DNA of 64,000 nucleotides from Prevotella sp. (GTDB lineage Bacteria; Bacteroidota; Bacteroidia; Bacteroidales; Bacteroidaceae): NCBI GenBank assembly GCA_017538105.1, contig JAFYJN010000041.1, positions 62,001 to 126,000 of the forward strand, read 5' to 3'. Shown piece by piece: positions 16,978 to 25,922 of this stretch (position 1 is its first letter; each line of letters starts with the position of its first letter). The notes under the pieces were generated by a model. It saw only the letters and a program-made list of their open reading frames with translations, ran no database searches and was not told where the DNA came from. The position numbers and the translations under genes were made by a program.

Positions 16978-17907
16978 TCAGAACTTGTTGTTGTCTAAGA
17001 AATACTGGGCGCTTTGCAATCCTTTCTTGGCGGCTTCCTTCATCAGCTGTTTCGCCATCTTGCGGTCTTTGGCTACACCGCGGCCGTCGTAATACAGCGC
17101 GGCAATGTTATAGATAGCCTCCACATTTCCGCTTTCACGGGCTATGGTATACAGCTCAAGCGCTTTCTGGTAGTCGGTTTCCACACCTTTTCCTTCCACA
17201 TACATCCGTCCCAGGTTGTTGTAGGCCGAAGTCTGTCCGAGGGCCGCCGCCTTGGTGTAGTAATTGACAGCCTGCTCATAGTCGACATCCACTCCCGTGC
17301 CTTTCTCATAGCAGTTGCCCATCATCAGCAGTGCCATGGGGTGGTCTTGAGCGGCGCATAATTGGTAAAGACGGAAGGCGCGCGTGAAGTTCTGCTCCAC
17401 ACCCTGTCCACGGTAATAAGCGTTGGCCAGGTTCAGCGTACCGCTGAGGATGCCGTTCTCCGATGCTTTGGTATACCAATAGGTGGCTTGGTCAAGATCT
17501 TGTTCAACCCCCTGACCTGCGAAATAAGCATTGCCCAGGTTAAGCATGGCATTGGGATAACCCTGGTCGGCCGCCATACGGAAGTATTCAGCCGCCTTGG
17601 TGAAATTTTGTTTCACACCCTGTCCATTCTGGTAGCTGACACCCATATTATATTGGGCGTACATCAGTCCCTGTGCGGCAGCTTTCTCATACCATTTCGC
17701 CGCTTCTTTGTAACTCTGTTTCACCCCACTGCCATCGTGGTAGCGATTGCCCAAGTTGAACTGAGAGATGGCATCGCCCGCTTCTGCTTGCTGTCGCAAT
17801 TGCTGGATAGCCAATTCCTCAGGATTGTCGCCTGCTTCCTGGGCCTGTATGGGCGCCGACAACATGAGTGCCACCGCCATGATGATGAATTGATGGATTT
17901 TTTTCAT
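16978..17907 (-). CDS. Secreted Sel1-repeat protein
   Basis: A 309-residue protein with a signal peptide (about 1-22) and about seven Sel1-type repeats of 36 residues, each like AAKWYEKAAAQGLMYAQYNMG followed by YxxGxGV. Such solenoids bind partner proteins in the periplasm or at the outer membrane and are often linked to signalling or envelope assembly. No catalytic part is present. Two consensus promoters lie upstream at 17966-17996 and 18078-18108. Confidence 0.9.
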   Translation of the reverse strand: MKKIHQFIIMAVALMLSAPIQAQEAGDNPEELAIQQLRQQAEAGDAISQFNLGNRYHDGSGVKQSYKEAAKWYEKAAAQGLMYAQYNMGVSYQNGQGVKQNFTKAAEYFRMAADQGYPNAMLNLGNAYFAGQGVEQDLDQATYWYTKASENGILSGTLNLANAYYRGQGVEQNFTRAFRLYQLCAAQDHPMALLMMGNCYEKGTGVDVDYEQAVNYYTKAAALGQTSAYNNLGRMYVEGKGVETDYQKALELYTIARESGNVEAIYNIAALYYDGRGVAKDRKMAKQLMKEAAKKGLQSAQYFLDNNKF

Positions 17908-17965
17908 GATGAGTTCTTTTTTGTCCTTTATTTACTTCAGGAGGTTAAATGATTGAATACTGTTG

Positions 17966-17996
17966 CAAAAATAAACAAATATTTCCAAAATGCAAA
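17966..17996 (-). promoter_or_regulatory. Proximal promoter for the Sel1 gene
   Basis: On the minus strand TATTTTTG (17966-17973) and TTTG (17993-17996), spacer 19. Confidence 0.65.
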
Positions 17997-18077
17997 GGAT
18001 TGGACAAAAAATAGTGAGACACCCGGTCAGCTCGCTCGCCTACGGATGCCTCGTGCAATTGCTAAAGTTTCGCAATG

Positions 18078-18108
18078 CAAAGGTAATGCATTTTGTTGAG
18101 CGAGCAAA
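18078..18108 (-). promoter_or_regulatory. Second, distal minus-strand promoter
   Basis: On the minus strand TACCTTTG (18078-18085) and TTTG (18105-18108), spacer 19. It lies 112 bases before the proximal promoter. It may drive the Sel1 gene from a second start or a short RNA covering 17990-18070. Confidence 0.6.
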
Positions 18109-18196
18109 TTTTTTGTGGTTTTTTCTTTGGGTTCTTGGAACTCTCATCCCCAATAGCCTCTTTTCTCCCCATCTAAGACGAGAAAAGGAGAGAAAC

Positions 18197-21070
18197 TCAT
18201 GAAATGGTTTCTTTCTCCTTTCCTTGGGAGGGGGAAAGGGGGAGGTCTTTCAGACATTCCTTCAGATACTGTGCAGTATAACCCATACCACTTTCTACGA
18301 GTGCTTCGGGAGTGCCTGAAAAGAGCACCTGTCCACCGCCGCGACCACCGTCAGGCCCCATGTCGATGATGTGGTCGGCCAGCTTTATTACATCGAGATT
18401 ATGTTCAATGATGATAACGGTATTGCCGCGTTTCACCAGACGGTTGATGACCTCCATCAGTATGCGTATGTCTTCGAAATGCAGTCCTGTGGTAGGCTCG
18501 TCGAGGATATACATGGTCTTTCCCGTGTCGCGCTTCGACAGTTCTGTGGCCAGTTTCACGCGCTGGCTTTCACCGCCGGAGAGTGTCGTCGAGGGCTGTC
18601 CTAGTTTGATATATCCCAATCCCACTTCCTGTATCGTCTTGATTTTCTGGAGGATAGACGGAACGTTCTCAAAGAACTCCACCGCTTGGTTGATGGTCAT
18701 GTCTAGAACATCTGCTATTGACTTGCCTTTGTAGCGCACTTCCAGCGTCTCTCGGTTGTATCGCTTGCCGTGGCACACCTCGCAGGGCACCATCACGTCG
18801 GGCAGGAAATTCATCTCGATAGTCTTGTATCCATTGCCGCCACAGGTCTCACAACGTCCACCCTTCACGTTGAAACTGAAGCGTCCCGCTTTGTAGCCAC
18901 GTATTTTCGCCTCGGGCAGTCCTACGAACAGCGAGCGGATGTCGCTGAACACGCCCGTGTAGGTGGCGGGATTGCTGCGTGGTGTGCGTCCGATGGGACT
19001 TTGGTCAACGTTTACCACTTTGTCTATATATTCCAATCCTTCAACGCTGTCGTAAGGCATAGGTCTCTTTAGCGAACGATAGAAATGCTGGCTCAGTATG
19101 GGTTGGAGTGTCTCGTTGATGAGCGTTGACTTCCCGCTGCCGCTCACCCCTGTCACTACGATGAGGGTGCCCAAGGGGAAGCTAACATCAATATGGCGGA
19201 GGTTGTTGCCGGAGGCGCCACGAATGGTGAGCGCATGACCATTGCCTATGCGTCGTACGGATGGCACGGAGATGCTACGTCGGCCGTTGAGGTAGTCGCT
19301 GGTGATGGTCGACTGTTTCAGCATGTCGGTGGGTGTTCCTTGGAATACCACCTCACCACCTTTGCGTCCTGCCTTCGGTCCAATGTCGACGATATAGTCG
19401 GCGGCGAGCATCATCTCTTTGTCATGTTCCACCACGATGATGGTGTTGCCAAGGTCGCGCAGTCGTTTCAGACTGTTTACCAACCGGTCGTTGTCGCGTT
19501 GGTGCAGGCCGATGCTCGGTTCGTCGAGGATATAGAGTACGTTCACCAATTGGCTGCCTATCTGTGTGGCCAGGCGTATGCGCTGGCTCTCGCCGCCAGA
19601 CAGGCTTGCCGAGGGACGGTCCAGGCTGAGGTAGTCGAGCCCCACCTCAAGCAAGAACTGTGTGCGTGTGCGAATCTCCTTGAGAATCTCTTCGGCTATG
19701 GCCGCCTCTTTCTTACCCAAATGAGCCCCGCACTCGCCGGTCCACCGCTCCAATTCATCCAGGTCGAGGTGCGCCACCTCGGCGATGTTCTTGTCCCAGA
19801 TGCGGTATGACAGCGACTCTCGGTTTAGGCGTTGCCCATGGCATTCCGGACATGTGCAGGTGTCGAGGAACTGGTCGGCCCATTTCTGTCCGCTAGCGCT
19901 GTCGTCGTTCTCCATCACCGTGCGCAGGTATTTGATAACCCCGTCATAGGCGATGAAATAGTCGCTTGATGTGTGTACGAGGTCTTTGGATATGCGCACG
20001 TTACCTATGGTGCCGTAGAGTATTTCGTTGAGAGCCTCTTCCGGTATGTCGGCGATGGGGGTCTTCAGAGTCAGTTCGTATCTTTCGAGGATGGCGCCAA
20101 TCTGCCAGAAAATCATTTGGTTCTTATAGCGTCCCAGGGGCGCGATGCCTCCATCGTGTATCGACAGGCTACGGTCGGGGATTACCTTGCCCAAGTCGAT
20201 TTCGTTGATGACCCCCAGCCCCTTGCATCGCGGGCAAGCCCCTTCGGGAGAGTTGAACGAGAAACGGTTGGGTGCCGGGTCGGCATACGACATGCCTGTG
20301 GTGGGGCACATCAGACGTTTGGAGTAGTTTTTCACCGACCCACTATCCTTGTCGAGGATCATCAGCACGCCATCGCCCTGACGCATTGCCGTGTCGACGC
20401 TTTTGCGCAGCCGCTCCTCGTCCTTCAGGTTCACGCTTAGTTTGTCGACCACCACCTCGATGTTGTGGTTCTTGTAACGGTCCACCTTCATGCCCCGTTC
20501 CATCTCGCGCATCTCACCGTCGACACGCACCCACAGGTATCCCTTGCGGCGCATGCTCTCGAACAGTTCACGGTAATGACCTTTGCGCTGCCGTACCAAA
20601 GGCGCAAGCAAATAGATGCGTCGGCCAGCATAGTCGCGCATGATCATTTCGAGAACCTGTTCTTCGGTATATTTTACCATCTGCTCCCCTGTGGCATAGC
20701 TATAGGCCGTTCCCGCTCGAGCGAAGAGCAGTCGTAGGTAATCGTAAATCTCCGTTGTCGTTCCAACGGTGCTTCGCGGGTTTTTGTTCGTCGTCTTCTG
20801 CTCGATGCTGATGACAGGACTCAGACCCGTTATCTTGTCGACATCGGGCCGTTCCATGCCACCCAGGAAGTTGCGGGCGTAAGCAGAGAATGTCTCAATA
20901 TAACGACGTTGGCCTTCGGCGAAAATGGTGTCGAAAGCCAATGACGACTTGCCGCTGCCGGAGAGGCCGGTGATAACCGTCAGACTGCCACGGGGTATCA
21001 CCACGTCCACATTCTTTAGGTTATGGACGCGTGCACCCCATACGCACAGTTTGTCGTCTTCACGTTGCAT
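18197..21070 (-). CDS. uvrA: Excinuclease ABC subunit A
   Basis: A 957-residue DNA-damage sensor of nucleotide excision repair that loads UvrB onto lesions. Two ABC ATPase halves are visible: Walker A at residues 35-43 (GLSGSGKSS) and again GVSGSGKST, with signatures [11 protein letters not shown] and [11 protein letters not shown]. Zinc-finger cysteines appear as CPRCKG and as CETCGGNGY with CEVCHG. The last residues, [15 protein letters not shown], extend beyond the usual end and are encoded by a GC-rich palindromic element (18215-18245). The upstream T9SS-type gene ends 36 bases before the start and may be cotranscribed. Confidence 0.97.
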   Translation of the reverse strand: MQREDDKLCVWGARVHNLKNVDVVIPRGSLTVITGLSGSGKSSLAFDTIFAEGQRRYIETFSAYARNFLGGMERPDVDKITGLSPVISIEQKTTNKNPRSTVGTTTEIYDYLRLLFARAGTAYSYATGEQMVKYTEEQVLEMIMRDYAGRRIYLLAPLVRQRKGHYRELFESMRRKGYLWVRVDGEMREMERGMKVDRYKNHNIEVVVDKLSVNLKDEERLRKSVDTAMRQGDGVLMILDKDSGSVKNYSKRLMCPTTGMSYADPAPNRFSFNSPEGACPRCKGLGVINEIDLGKVIPDRSLSIHDGGIAPLGRYKNQMIFWQIGAILERYELTLKTPIADIPEEALNEILYGTIGNVRISKDLVHTSSDYFIAYDGVIKYLRTVMENDDSASGQKWADQFLDTCTCPECHGQRLNRESLSYRIWDKNIAEVAHLDLDELERWTGECGAHLGKKEAAIAEEILKEIRTRTQFLLEVGLDYLSLDRPSASLSGGESQRIRLATQIGSQLVNVLYILDEPSIGLHQRDNDRLVNSLKRLRDLGNTIIVVEHDKEMMLAADYIVDIGPKAGRKGGEVVFQGTPTDMLKQSTITSDYLNGRRSISVPSVRRIGNGHALTIRGASGNNLRHIDVSFPLGTLIVVTGVSGSGKSTLINETLQPILSQHFYRSLKRPMPYDSVEGLEYIDKVVNVDQSPIGRTPRSNPATYTGVFSDIRSLFVGLPEAKIRGYKAGRFSFNVKGGRCETCGGNGYKTIEMNFLPDVMVPCEVCHGKRYNRETLEVRYKGKSIADVLDMTINQAVEFFENVPSILQKIKTIQEVGLGYIKLGQPSTTLSGGESQRVKLATELSKRDTGKTMYILDEPTTGLHFEDIRILMEVINRLVKRGNTVIIIEHNLDVIKLADHIIDMGPDGGRGGGQVLFSGTPEALVESGMGYTAQYLKECLKDLPLSPSQGKEKETIS
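18215..18245. repeat. GC-rich palindromic element at the uvrA 3' end
   Basis: On the minus strand CCTCCCCCTTTCCCCCTCC followed by CAAGGAAAGGAG. It encodes the [10 protein letters not shown] tail of UvrA and places the stop codon 15 bases later. Confidence 0.75.
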
Positions 21071-21106
21071 TTTCAGAAGTTCCGCGGATCAGTAACTCGT
21101 CATTCA

Positions 21107-21838
21107 TCACTCGTTACTCGGCCCCGTGGTTGTACTATCCGTATAACCGCGGAGCAGGTTCACATCGCGACGGATGTGATAAATACGGCCGTCGGCTCCT
21201 TTTGCCTCGACCACCACGAAATACACGCCTTGTTTCACATCGCGTCCGTGGAAAGTGCCGTCCCAACCATCTGCGGCGGGATCGTCCCACTCATAGAGTT
21301 TTTGTCCCCAGCGGTTGTAGATGGCGGCATGGAATTCTACAAGACTTTGGTATTCTTTTACTTTGTAAGTGTCGTTTTTCTGGTCGTTGTTGGGCGAGAA
21401 GGCGTTGGGCATGATGAGCAAGCTTTCGCTGATGGTAACACGCAATGGTTCCATCTCATTGCCCCAAAAGTCGGCGGTGTACTCTATAGTTTCACTGCCC
21501 CGCGTGAAGGTGGCATAGAGCACGATAATGTGGGTGCCGGCTTCGGTGAATGTATATTCTGTGTCTTGTTCATACCGGATAAGGTATGGCTCAGTCTCGT
21601 TTTCAAGGGTGAACCTCCATTCGTAATAGGTGTTCCATCCGTCGGTGTTCGTCGCGTTGGCCATGAAGACTCCGGTGAGTGGAGCGTTGCCACTAAAGTT
21701 GGTACTTGTTTCCGACTCTCCTTCGTAGTTGGTATAGGTGGCCGTGGGATTGATGATCGGCATATCATCGTCTTGCGCCAACATATTGTGGCACAAAGAA
21801 ATGGACAATATCAGCAGGGGGATTATTCGTTTCGTCAT
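21107..21838 (-). CDS. Secreted protein with T9SS type B-like sorting domain
   Basis: A 243-residue protein with signal peptide (about 1-21), a beta-sandwich region (25-145) resembling a PKD/Ig-like fold, and a C-terminal gliding-motility-type domain: PNAFSPNNDQKNDTY, IYNRWGQKLYEW, DGWDGTFHG and QGVYFVVVEA. This CTD is the type B signal that directs proteins through the type IX secretion system in Bacteroidota. The ATG at 21838 gives a standard signal peptide; an earlier in-frame ATG at 21865 would lie upstream of the -7 box. uvrA follows after 36 bases. Confidence 0.85.
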   Translation of the reverse strand: MTKRIIPLLILSISLCHNMLAQDDDMPIINPTATYTNYEGESETSTNFSGNAPLTGVFMANATNTDGWNTYYEWRFTLENETEPYLIRYEQDTEYTFTEAGTHIIVLYATFTRGSETIEYTADFWGNEMEPLRVTISESLLIMPNAFSPNNDQKNDTYKVKEYQSLVEFHAAIYNRWGQKLYEWDDPAADGWDGTFHGRDVKQGVYFVVVEAKGADGRIYHIRRDVNLLRGYTDSTTTGPSNE

Positions 21839-21842
21839 TATG

Positions 21843-21850
21843 CAAAAGTA
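21843..21850 (-). promoter_or_regulatory. -7 box close to the T9SS-type gene start
   Basis: TACTTTTG on the minus strand, only 4 bases before the ATG at 21838, so the mRNA would have a very short or no leader. A possible -33 GTTG lies about 16 bases upstream. It is divergent from the LysM gene promoter. Confidence 0.45.
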
Positions 21851-21890
21851 CTGTTTTCTCTTCAATCAACGAAAAAATGATGGATTTATT

Positions 21891-21922
21891 TTTGCTTTCC
21901 AACCATTTTTGCATTATCTTTG
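21891..21922 (+). promoter_or_regulatory. Promoter for the LysM gene
   Basis: TTTG (21891-21894), a 20-base spacer and TATCTTTG (21915-21922). The leader of about 80 bases contains a degenerate repeat. Confidence 0.75.
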
Positions 21923-21935
21923 CAGCAAGTAATTA

Positions 21936-21995
21936 TAGTTGACAAGTAGACGAGTTGACAAGTTGTTGGCAAGTTGACGAGTTGTCCTCACATCT
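21936..21995. repeat. Degenerate GTTGACAAGT repeat in a 5' leader
   Basis: Words GTTGACAAGT, GACGAGTTGACAAGTT and CAAGTTGACGAGTTG recur at about 10-base steps in the leader of the LysM gene. The inverse word GTCAACTTGTCAACC occurs at 57928-57942. Confidence 0.6.
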
Positions 21996-22007
21996 AACAT
22001 ATAAAGT

Positions 22008-23372
22008 ATGAAAACGTTGTTGAAATATTCGTTGTTCGTGATGGCTTTGCTGATAGGTACCTTGGCCATGGCGCAGACCGTGAAGATACAAACCCAGCAT
22101 AAGGTGAAGAAAAGCGAGACCATCTACGGTATCGCCAAGCAATATGGCATCACGCAGGACCAGCTCATTGCGGCAAACCCTGAGATGAAAATGCCTGGTT
22201 ATGAGCTTAAGAAAGGCGATTACATCAATATTCCCGAGGGACAGGCCGCTCCTGCCACGCAGGCTCCTCAAGGAACTCAGAACGCTCCTGTCGTCCAGCC
22301 GGTTCAGACTTCTAAATCCAAGTTGGTAAAGGTGGGCGTGATGCTTCCTTTGCACAACAACGATGGTGATGGGCAGCGGATGGTGGAGTATTACCGTGGG
22401 TTGCTATTGGCTTTCGACCGTGTGGCCAAGGACAGTATCAAAGTGGATGTTCATGCGTGGAACGTTCCCAAGGGTGCCGATATACAGAACACACTTAAGG
22501 AGAAAGGCGCCGCCGAATGTGACCTGATCATCGGTCCGCTCTATACTGAAATGGTGAAGCCGTTGGCGGAGTTCTGCAAGGCCAATGGCATCAAGTTGGT
22601 TATACCCTTCTCCATCGACGGTGAACCGGCAAAGAAATATGAGAATGTGTTCCAGGTGTATCAGTCGAACGAGGAGATGGACAACATGGCCATAGAAAAA
22701 TTCTCCGAGCGCTTTGTTTCGTACCATCCTGTCATTATTGATGCTCAGGATCCCGCATCGACGAAGGGCAAGTTCACATCTCAGCTGAGAAAGATGTTGG
22801 AGAAGAAGGGCATCAAATATTCGCTTACCAGTCTGTCGACGAGTGAGAATGATTTTGCCAGAGCTTTCGACTTGTCGAAACCCAACATCGTCATCCTCAA
22901 CACGGAACGGTCGCCGAAGCTCAACGAGGCTTTTGCCAAACTGAATATCCTGACTGCCGCCAACAAAAACATCAACGTGTCGATGCTTGGATATACGGAG
23001 TGGCTCATGTATATACAGCCTTACCAAGACCTCTATTTCAAGTATGACGTGCATATTCCTACTTATTTCTTCTATAACGCGACGTCGCGTGACACCAAAT
23101 GGGTGGAGCAGTCGTACACGAAGAAGTTCAACCTTGACATGGACGTCAATGGACTGCCCCGTTTCGCGCTCACTGGTTTCGACCACGGCTGTTTCTTCAT
23201 CGGTGGAATGGCGCAGTATGGAGCGGCATTCACGGGCGCCAAGGGACAGATAGCCTATAAGTCGGTGCAGACCCCGCTACATTTCAAGAAGGAGGGCAAG
23301 GGATACAAAAACGCCAACTTCATGTTTGTGCATTACCGCACCGACCGCACCATAGAGGCTATAAGCTATTGA
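22008..23372 (+). CDS. LysM protein fused to a periplasmic-binding-type domain
   Basis: A 454-residue secreted protein. After the signal peptide (1-22) comes one LysM domain (about 30-75: HKVKKSETIYGIAKQYGI and YELKKGDYINIP), which binds peptidoglycan glycan chains. A proline/glutamine-rich linker (78-100) leads to a domain of about 350 residues with the alternating fold of type I periplasmic binding proteins (KVGVMLPLHNNDGDGQRMVEYYRG, DLIIGPLYTEMV). No transporter genes adjoin it, so it may sense or hold a ligand at the cell wall. The beta-barrel gene follows 31 bases later. Confidence 0.85.
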   Translation: MKTLLKYSLFVMALLIGTLAMAQTVKIQTQHKVKKSETIYGIAKQYGITQDQLIAANPEMKMPGYELKKGDYINIPEGQAAPATQAPQGTQNAPVVQPVQTSKSKLVKVGVMLPLHNNDGDGQRMVEYYRGLLLAFDRVAKDSIKVDVHAWNVPKGADIQNTLKEKGAAECDLIIGPLYTEMVKPLAEFCKANGIKLVIPFSIDGEPAKKYENVFQVYQSNEEMDNMAIEKFSERFVSYHPVIIDAQDPASTKGKFTSQLRKMLEKKGIKYSLTSLSTSENDFARAFDLSKPNIVILNTERSPKLNEAFAKLNILTAANKNINVSMLGYTEWLMYIQPYQDLYFKYDVHIPTYFFYNATSRDTKWVEQSYTKKFNLDMDVNGLPRFALTGFDHGCFFIGGMAQYGAAFTGAKGQIAYKSVQTPLHFKKEGKGYKNANFMFVHYRTDRTIEAISY

Positions 23373-23403
23373 ACCTGATTTCTTTTTCAATGTTCATCTT
23401 TCA

Positions 23404-24156
23404 ATGTCCAATATCAAACGCATAACCATTGCTTTCCTGCTCCTCATGGTGTTGACGGAACAAGCCAACGCACAAATTGGCCTGCACCGCAGCGATTTTG
23501 CCGTTGGCGTGAATGCGGGTTATGTGCTGAGTAATGTGGGTTTCACACCCACCGTCTCGCAGTCCATGCATGGAGGTGTCACCGGAGGTTTCACAGCTCG
23601 TTATGTATGCGAGAAATATTACAGTAGCATCTGTTCGGTCCAGGCGGAGGTGAACTTCGCGTCGATAGGATGGAAAGAAAACATCCTCGACAAATACGAC
23701 CAGCCGGTGATCAACGCATCCACAGGAGTGGCTGAAGAGTACAGCCGTACTATCAACTATGTGCAGATACCCATCTTTGCCCATCTGGGGTGGGGGCGTG
23801 AGCAGAAGGGAGCGCAGTTCTTCTTTCAAGCGGGTCCTCAGTTCGGCTTTTACCTGAGCGAGTCAACATCAGCCAATTTCAACACCAATGAGCCTAATCT
23901 CGACGACCGTGCCAACCAGATACATGCCCAGTACGACATGCCTGTGGAGCATAAGTTCGACTATGGCATCGCCGCTGGTTTGGGCATGGAATATTCTGTT
24001 CCGGGAGCGGGGCATTTCATGATAGAAGGCCGCTACTACTATGGTCTGGGAAATATCTACGGCGACACGAAGAAAGACTACTTCGGCAAGTCGAACATCG
24101 GAAATATCGTCATCAAACTATCATATCTCTTCGACATAACGAAGACGAAACAATGA
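23404..24156 (+). CDS. PorT-like outer membrane beta-barrel protein
   Basis: A 250-residue protein with a signal peptide (about 1-23) and amphipathic strands ending in an outer-membrane-type C-terminal strand region (NIVIKLSYLFDI). It matches the OMP_b-brl_2 group (PorT-like), with about eight strands expected. PorT itself is needed for type IX secretion, but most members are uncharacterised. It lies 31 bases after the LysM gene and is likely cotranscribed. Confidence 0.82.
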   Translation: MSNIKRITIAFLLLMVLTEQANAQIGLHRSDFAVGVNAGYVLSNVGFTPTVSQSMHGGVTGGFTARYVCEKYYSSICSVQAEVNFASIGWKENILDKYDQPVINASTGVAEEYSRTINYVQIPIFAHLGWGREQKGAQFFFQAGPQFGFYLSESTSANFNTNEPNLDDRANQIHAQYDMPVEHKFDYGIAAGLGMEYSVPGAGHFMIEGRYYYGLGNIYGDTKKDYFGKSNIGNIVIKLSYLFDITKTKQ

Positions 24157-24239
24157 GGGAACTTCCTTCTTCCTCTTCCACGGAAGGGTGAAACCAGTTT
24201 TGGAGAGATGAGTGAATAACTTAAAAAATCAATTATACT

Positions 24240-25787
24240 ATGTTCAAAAACCATCCAAAAGGTCTGCTGCAAGCAGCGTTAAGTAACATGGGCGAACGCT
24301 TCGGCTATTATATCATGAATGCCGTGCTCGTCCTCTTCCTATGTTCAAAATTCGGACTCTCCGACGAAACGAGCGGAGTCATCGGTTCGGTGTTCCTCGC
24401 GGCTATCTATGTGCTCAGTCTGCCAGGAGGTATTATCGCTGACCGCACACGCAACTACAAGGGCACTATCTCGTGGGGACTCATCGTCATGGCCGTGGGA
24501 TATGCCATCTTGGCCATACCCATCCTCGCCACGCCTGAGAACAAAGGGTGGCTGTTGGCGCTTACCATCTTAGCCCTTGCCCTCATCGCCTGCGGAAACG
24601 GTCTCTTCAAGGGCAACCTGCAGGCCATCGTCGGACAGATGTACGACAATTTTGAGGCCGAGGCGGCCAAGGAAAGTCCCGAAAAGCTGAAGTGGGCACA
24701 GGGACAACGCGACGCGGGATTCCAGATATTCTATGTGTTTATCAACATCGGCGCCCTTGCCGCTCCTTTCATTGCGCCGCTGTTACGTAGCTGGTGGCTC
24801 AAGAGCCATAACCTTATTTATAATGCCGACCTGCCCAACCTGTGTCATGAGTTTATCAAGAGCGGTACGGCCATGGATCCCGACCACATGGCCAAACTGA
24901 CCAAATTGACGACAGAGGTGGGTGGCAACGCAGGCGAACTCAGCACGTTCTGCCAGCAATACCTCGACATCTTCAATACGGGTATCCATTATTCATTTAT
25001 CGCCTCGGTGACAATGATGCTCGTCTCGCTGCTCATCTTCTACCTCTCGAGGAAGAAGTTCCCCACACCGGGAAAGAAAGAGACGTTGGCCACGCAAGAA
25101 TATACCGCGGAGGAGAAACAGTCGATGGCCAAGGAGATCAAGCAACGTATGTATGCCCTTTATGCCGTGCTCGGCATAGCGGTGTTCTTCTGGTTCTCGT
25201 TCCATCAGAACGGGCAGTCGCTGTCGCTCTTCGCTCGTGACTTCGTGCAGACCGACAAGATAGCGCCGGAAATATGGCAGGCTGTGAATCCCTTCTTCGT
25301 GATCATTCTCACACCGATCATCATGTGGATTTTCTCCACCCTCACTAAACGCGGCAGAGCCATTTCCACCCCACGGAAAATCGTATATGGTATGGGCATT
25401 GCGGGATTGGCTTACCTCTTCCTTACGGTCTTCTCTGCCATGCAAGGTTATCCTTCGGCAGTGGAATTCAGGGGAATGACCGACGCGGCGAAGGCTGCGC
25501 CATGGGTGCTCATCTTCCTCTATTTCCTGCTCACCGTAGCGGAGTTGTTCATCTCCCCACTCGGATTGTCATTCGTATCGAAGGTGGCGCCAAAACATTT
25601 GCAGGGTCTCTGTCAAGGCCTCTGGCTCGGTGCCACGGCTGTGGGCAACTTGCTCATCTGGATTGGACCGGTGATGTATAACGCATGGCCGATATGGATG
25701 TGCTGGGCGGTGTTCCTCATCGTTTGCCTCATCTCCATGGGTGTGATGTTCGGCATGGTGAAGTGGCTCGAAAGGGTGACGCAATAG
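24240..25787 (+). CDS. POT family peptide transporter
   Basis: A 515-residue proton-coupled oligopeptide transporter (PTR2/POT) in the inner membrane. The N-terminal FGYYIMNAVLVLFLC after an ERFGYY-type ExxER motif (here GERFGYY), the LPGGIIADR loop and 12-14 membrane helices fit the family. The middle (residues 185-250) carries a soluble insertion. It would import di- and tripeptides, which suits the secreted protease and S9 peptidase in this window. A terminator hairpin follows. Confidence 0.9.
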   Translation: MFKNHPKGLLQAALSNMGERFGYYIMNAVLVLFLCSKFGLSDETSGVIGSVFLAAIYVLSLPGGIIADRTRNYKGTISWGLIVMAVGYAILAIPILATPENKGWLLALTILALALIACGNGLFKGNLQAIVGQMYDNFEAEAAKESPEKLKWAQGQRDAGFQIFYVFINIGALAAPFIAPLLRSWWLKSHNLIYNADLPNLCHEFIKSGTAMDPDHMAKLTKLTTEVGGNAGELSTFCQQYLDIFNTGIHYSFIASVTMMLVSLLIFYLSRKKFPTPGKKETLATQEYTAEEKQSMAKEIKQRMYALYAVLGIAVFFWFSFHQNGQSLSLFARDFVQTDKIAPEIWQAVNPFFVIILTPIIMWIFSTLTKRGRAISTPRKIVYGMGIAGLAYLFLTVFSAMQGYPSAVEFRGMTDAAKAAPWVLIFLYFLLTVAELFISPLGLSFVSKVAPKHLQGLCQGLWLGATAVGNLLIWIGPVMYNAWPIWMCWAVFLIVCLISMGVMFGMVKWLERVTQ

Positions 25788-25844
25788 CGAGCCTCAACCA
25801 TGCCTCTCAAAGGAGAGGGGCATGGAAAACATGATACAGAAGAA

Positions 25845-25880
25845 ACCTGCCAAGAGTTATCTCTTGGCAGGTCTCTTATT
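25845..25880. terminator. Bidirectional terminator hairpin
   Basis: ACCTGCCAAGAG (25845-25856) pairs perfectly with CTCTTGGCAGGT (25861-25872) around TTAT. It lies between the convergent POT and Dcu genes. An additional weaker palindrome is at 25798-25825. Confidence 0.85.
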
Positions 25881-25922
25881 GATATTTTACTTCCTTTTTA
25901 CTTCCTATAATTACGAATTCTC

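Noticed and set aside
21023-21880. 285-codon plus-strand frame opposite the T9SS-type gene
   Set aside because: The minus strand codes for a recognisable signal peptide and sorting domain; the opposite frame is a shadow.
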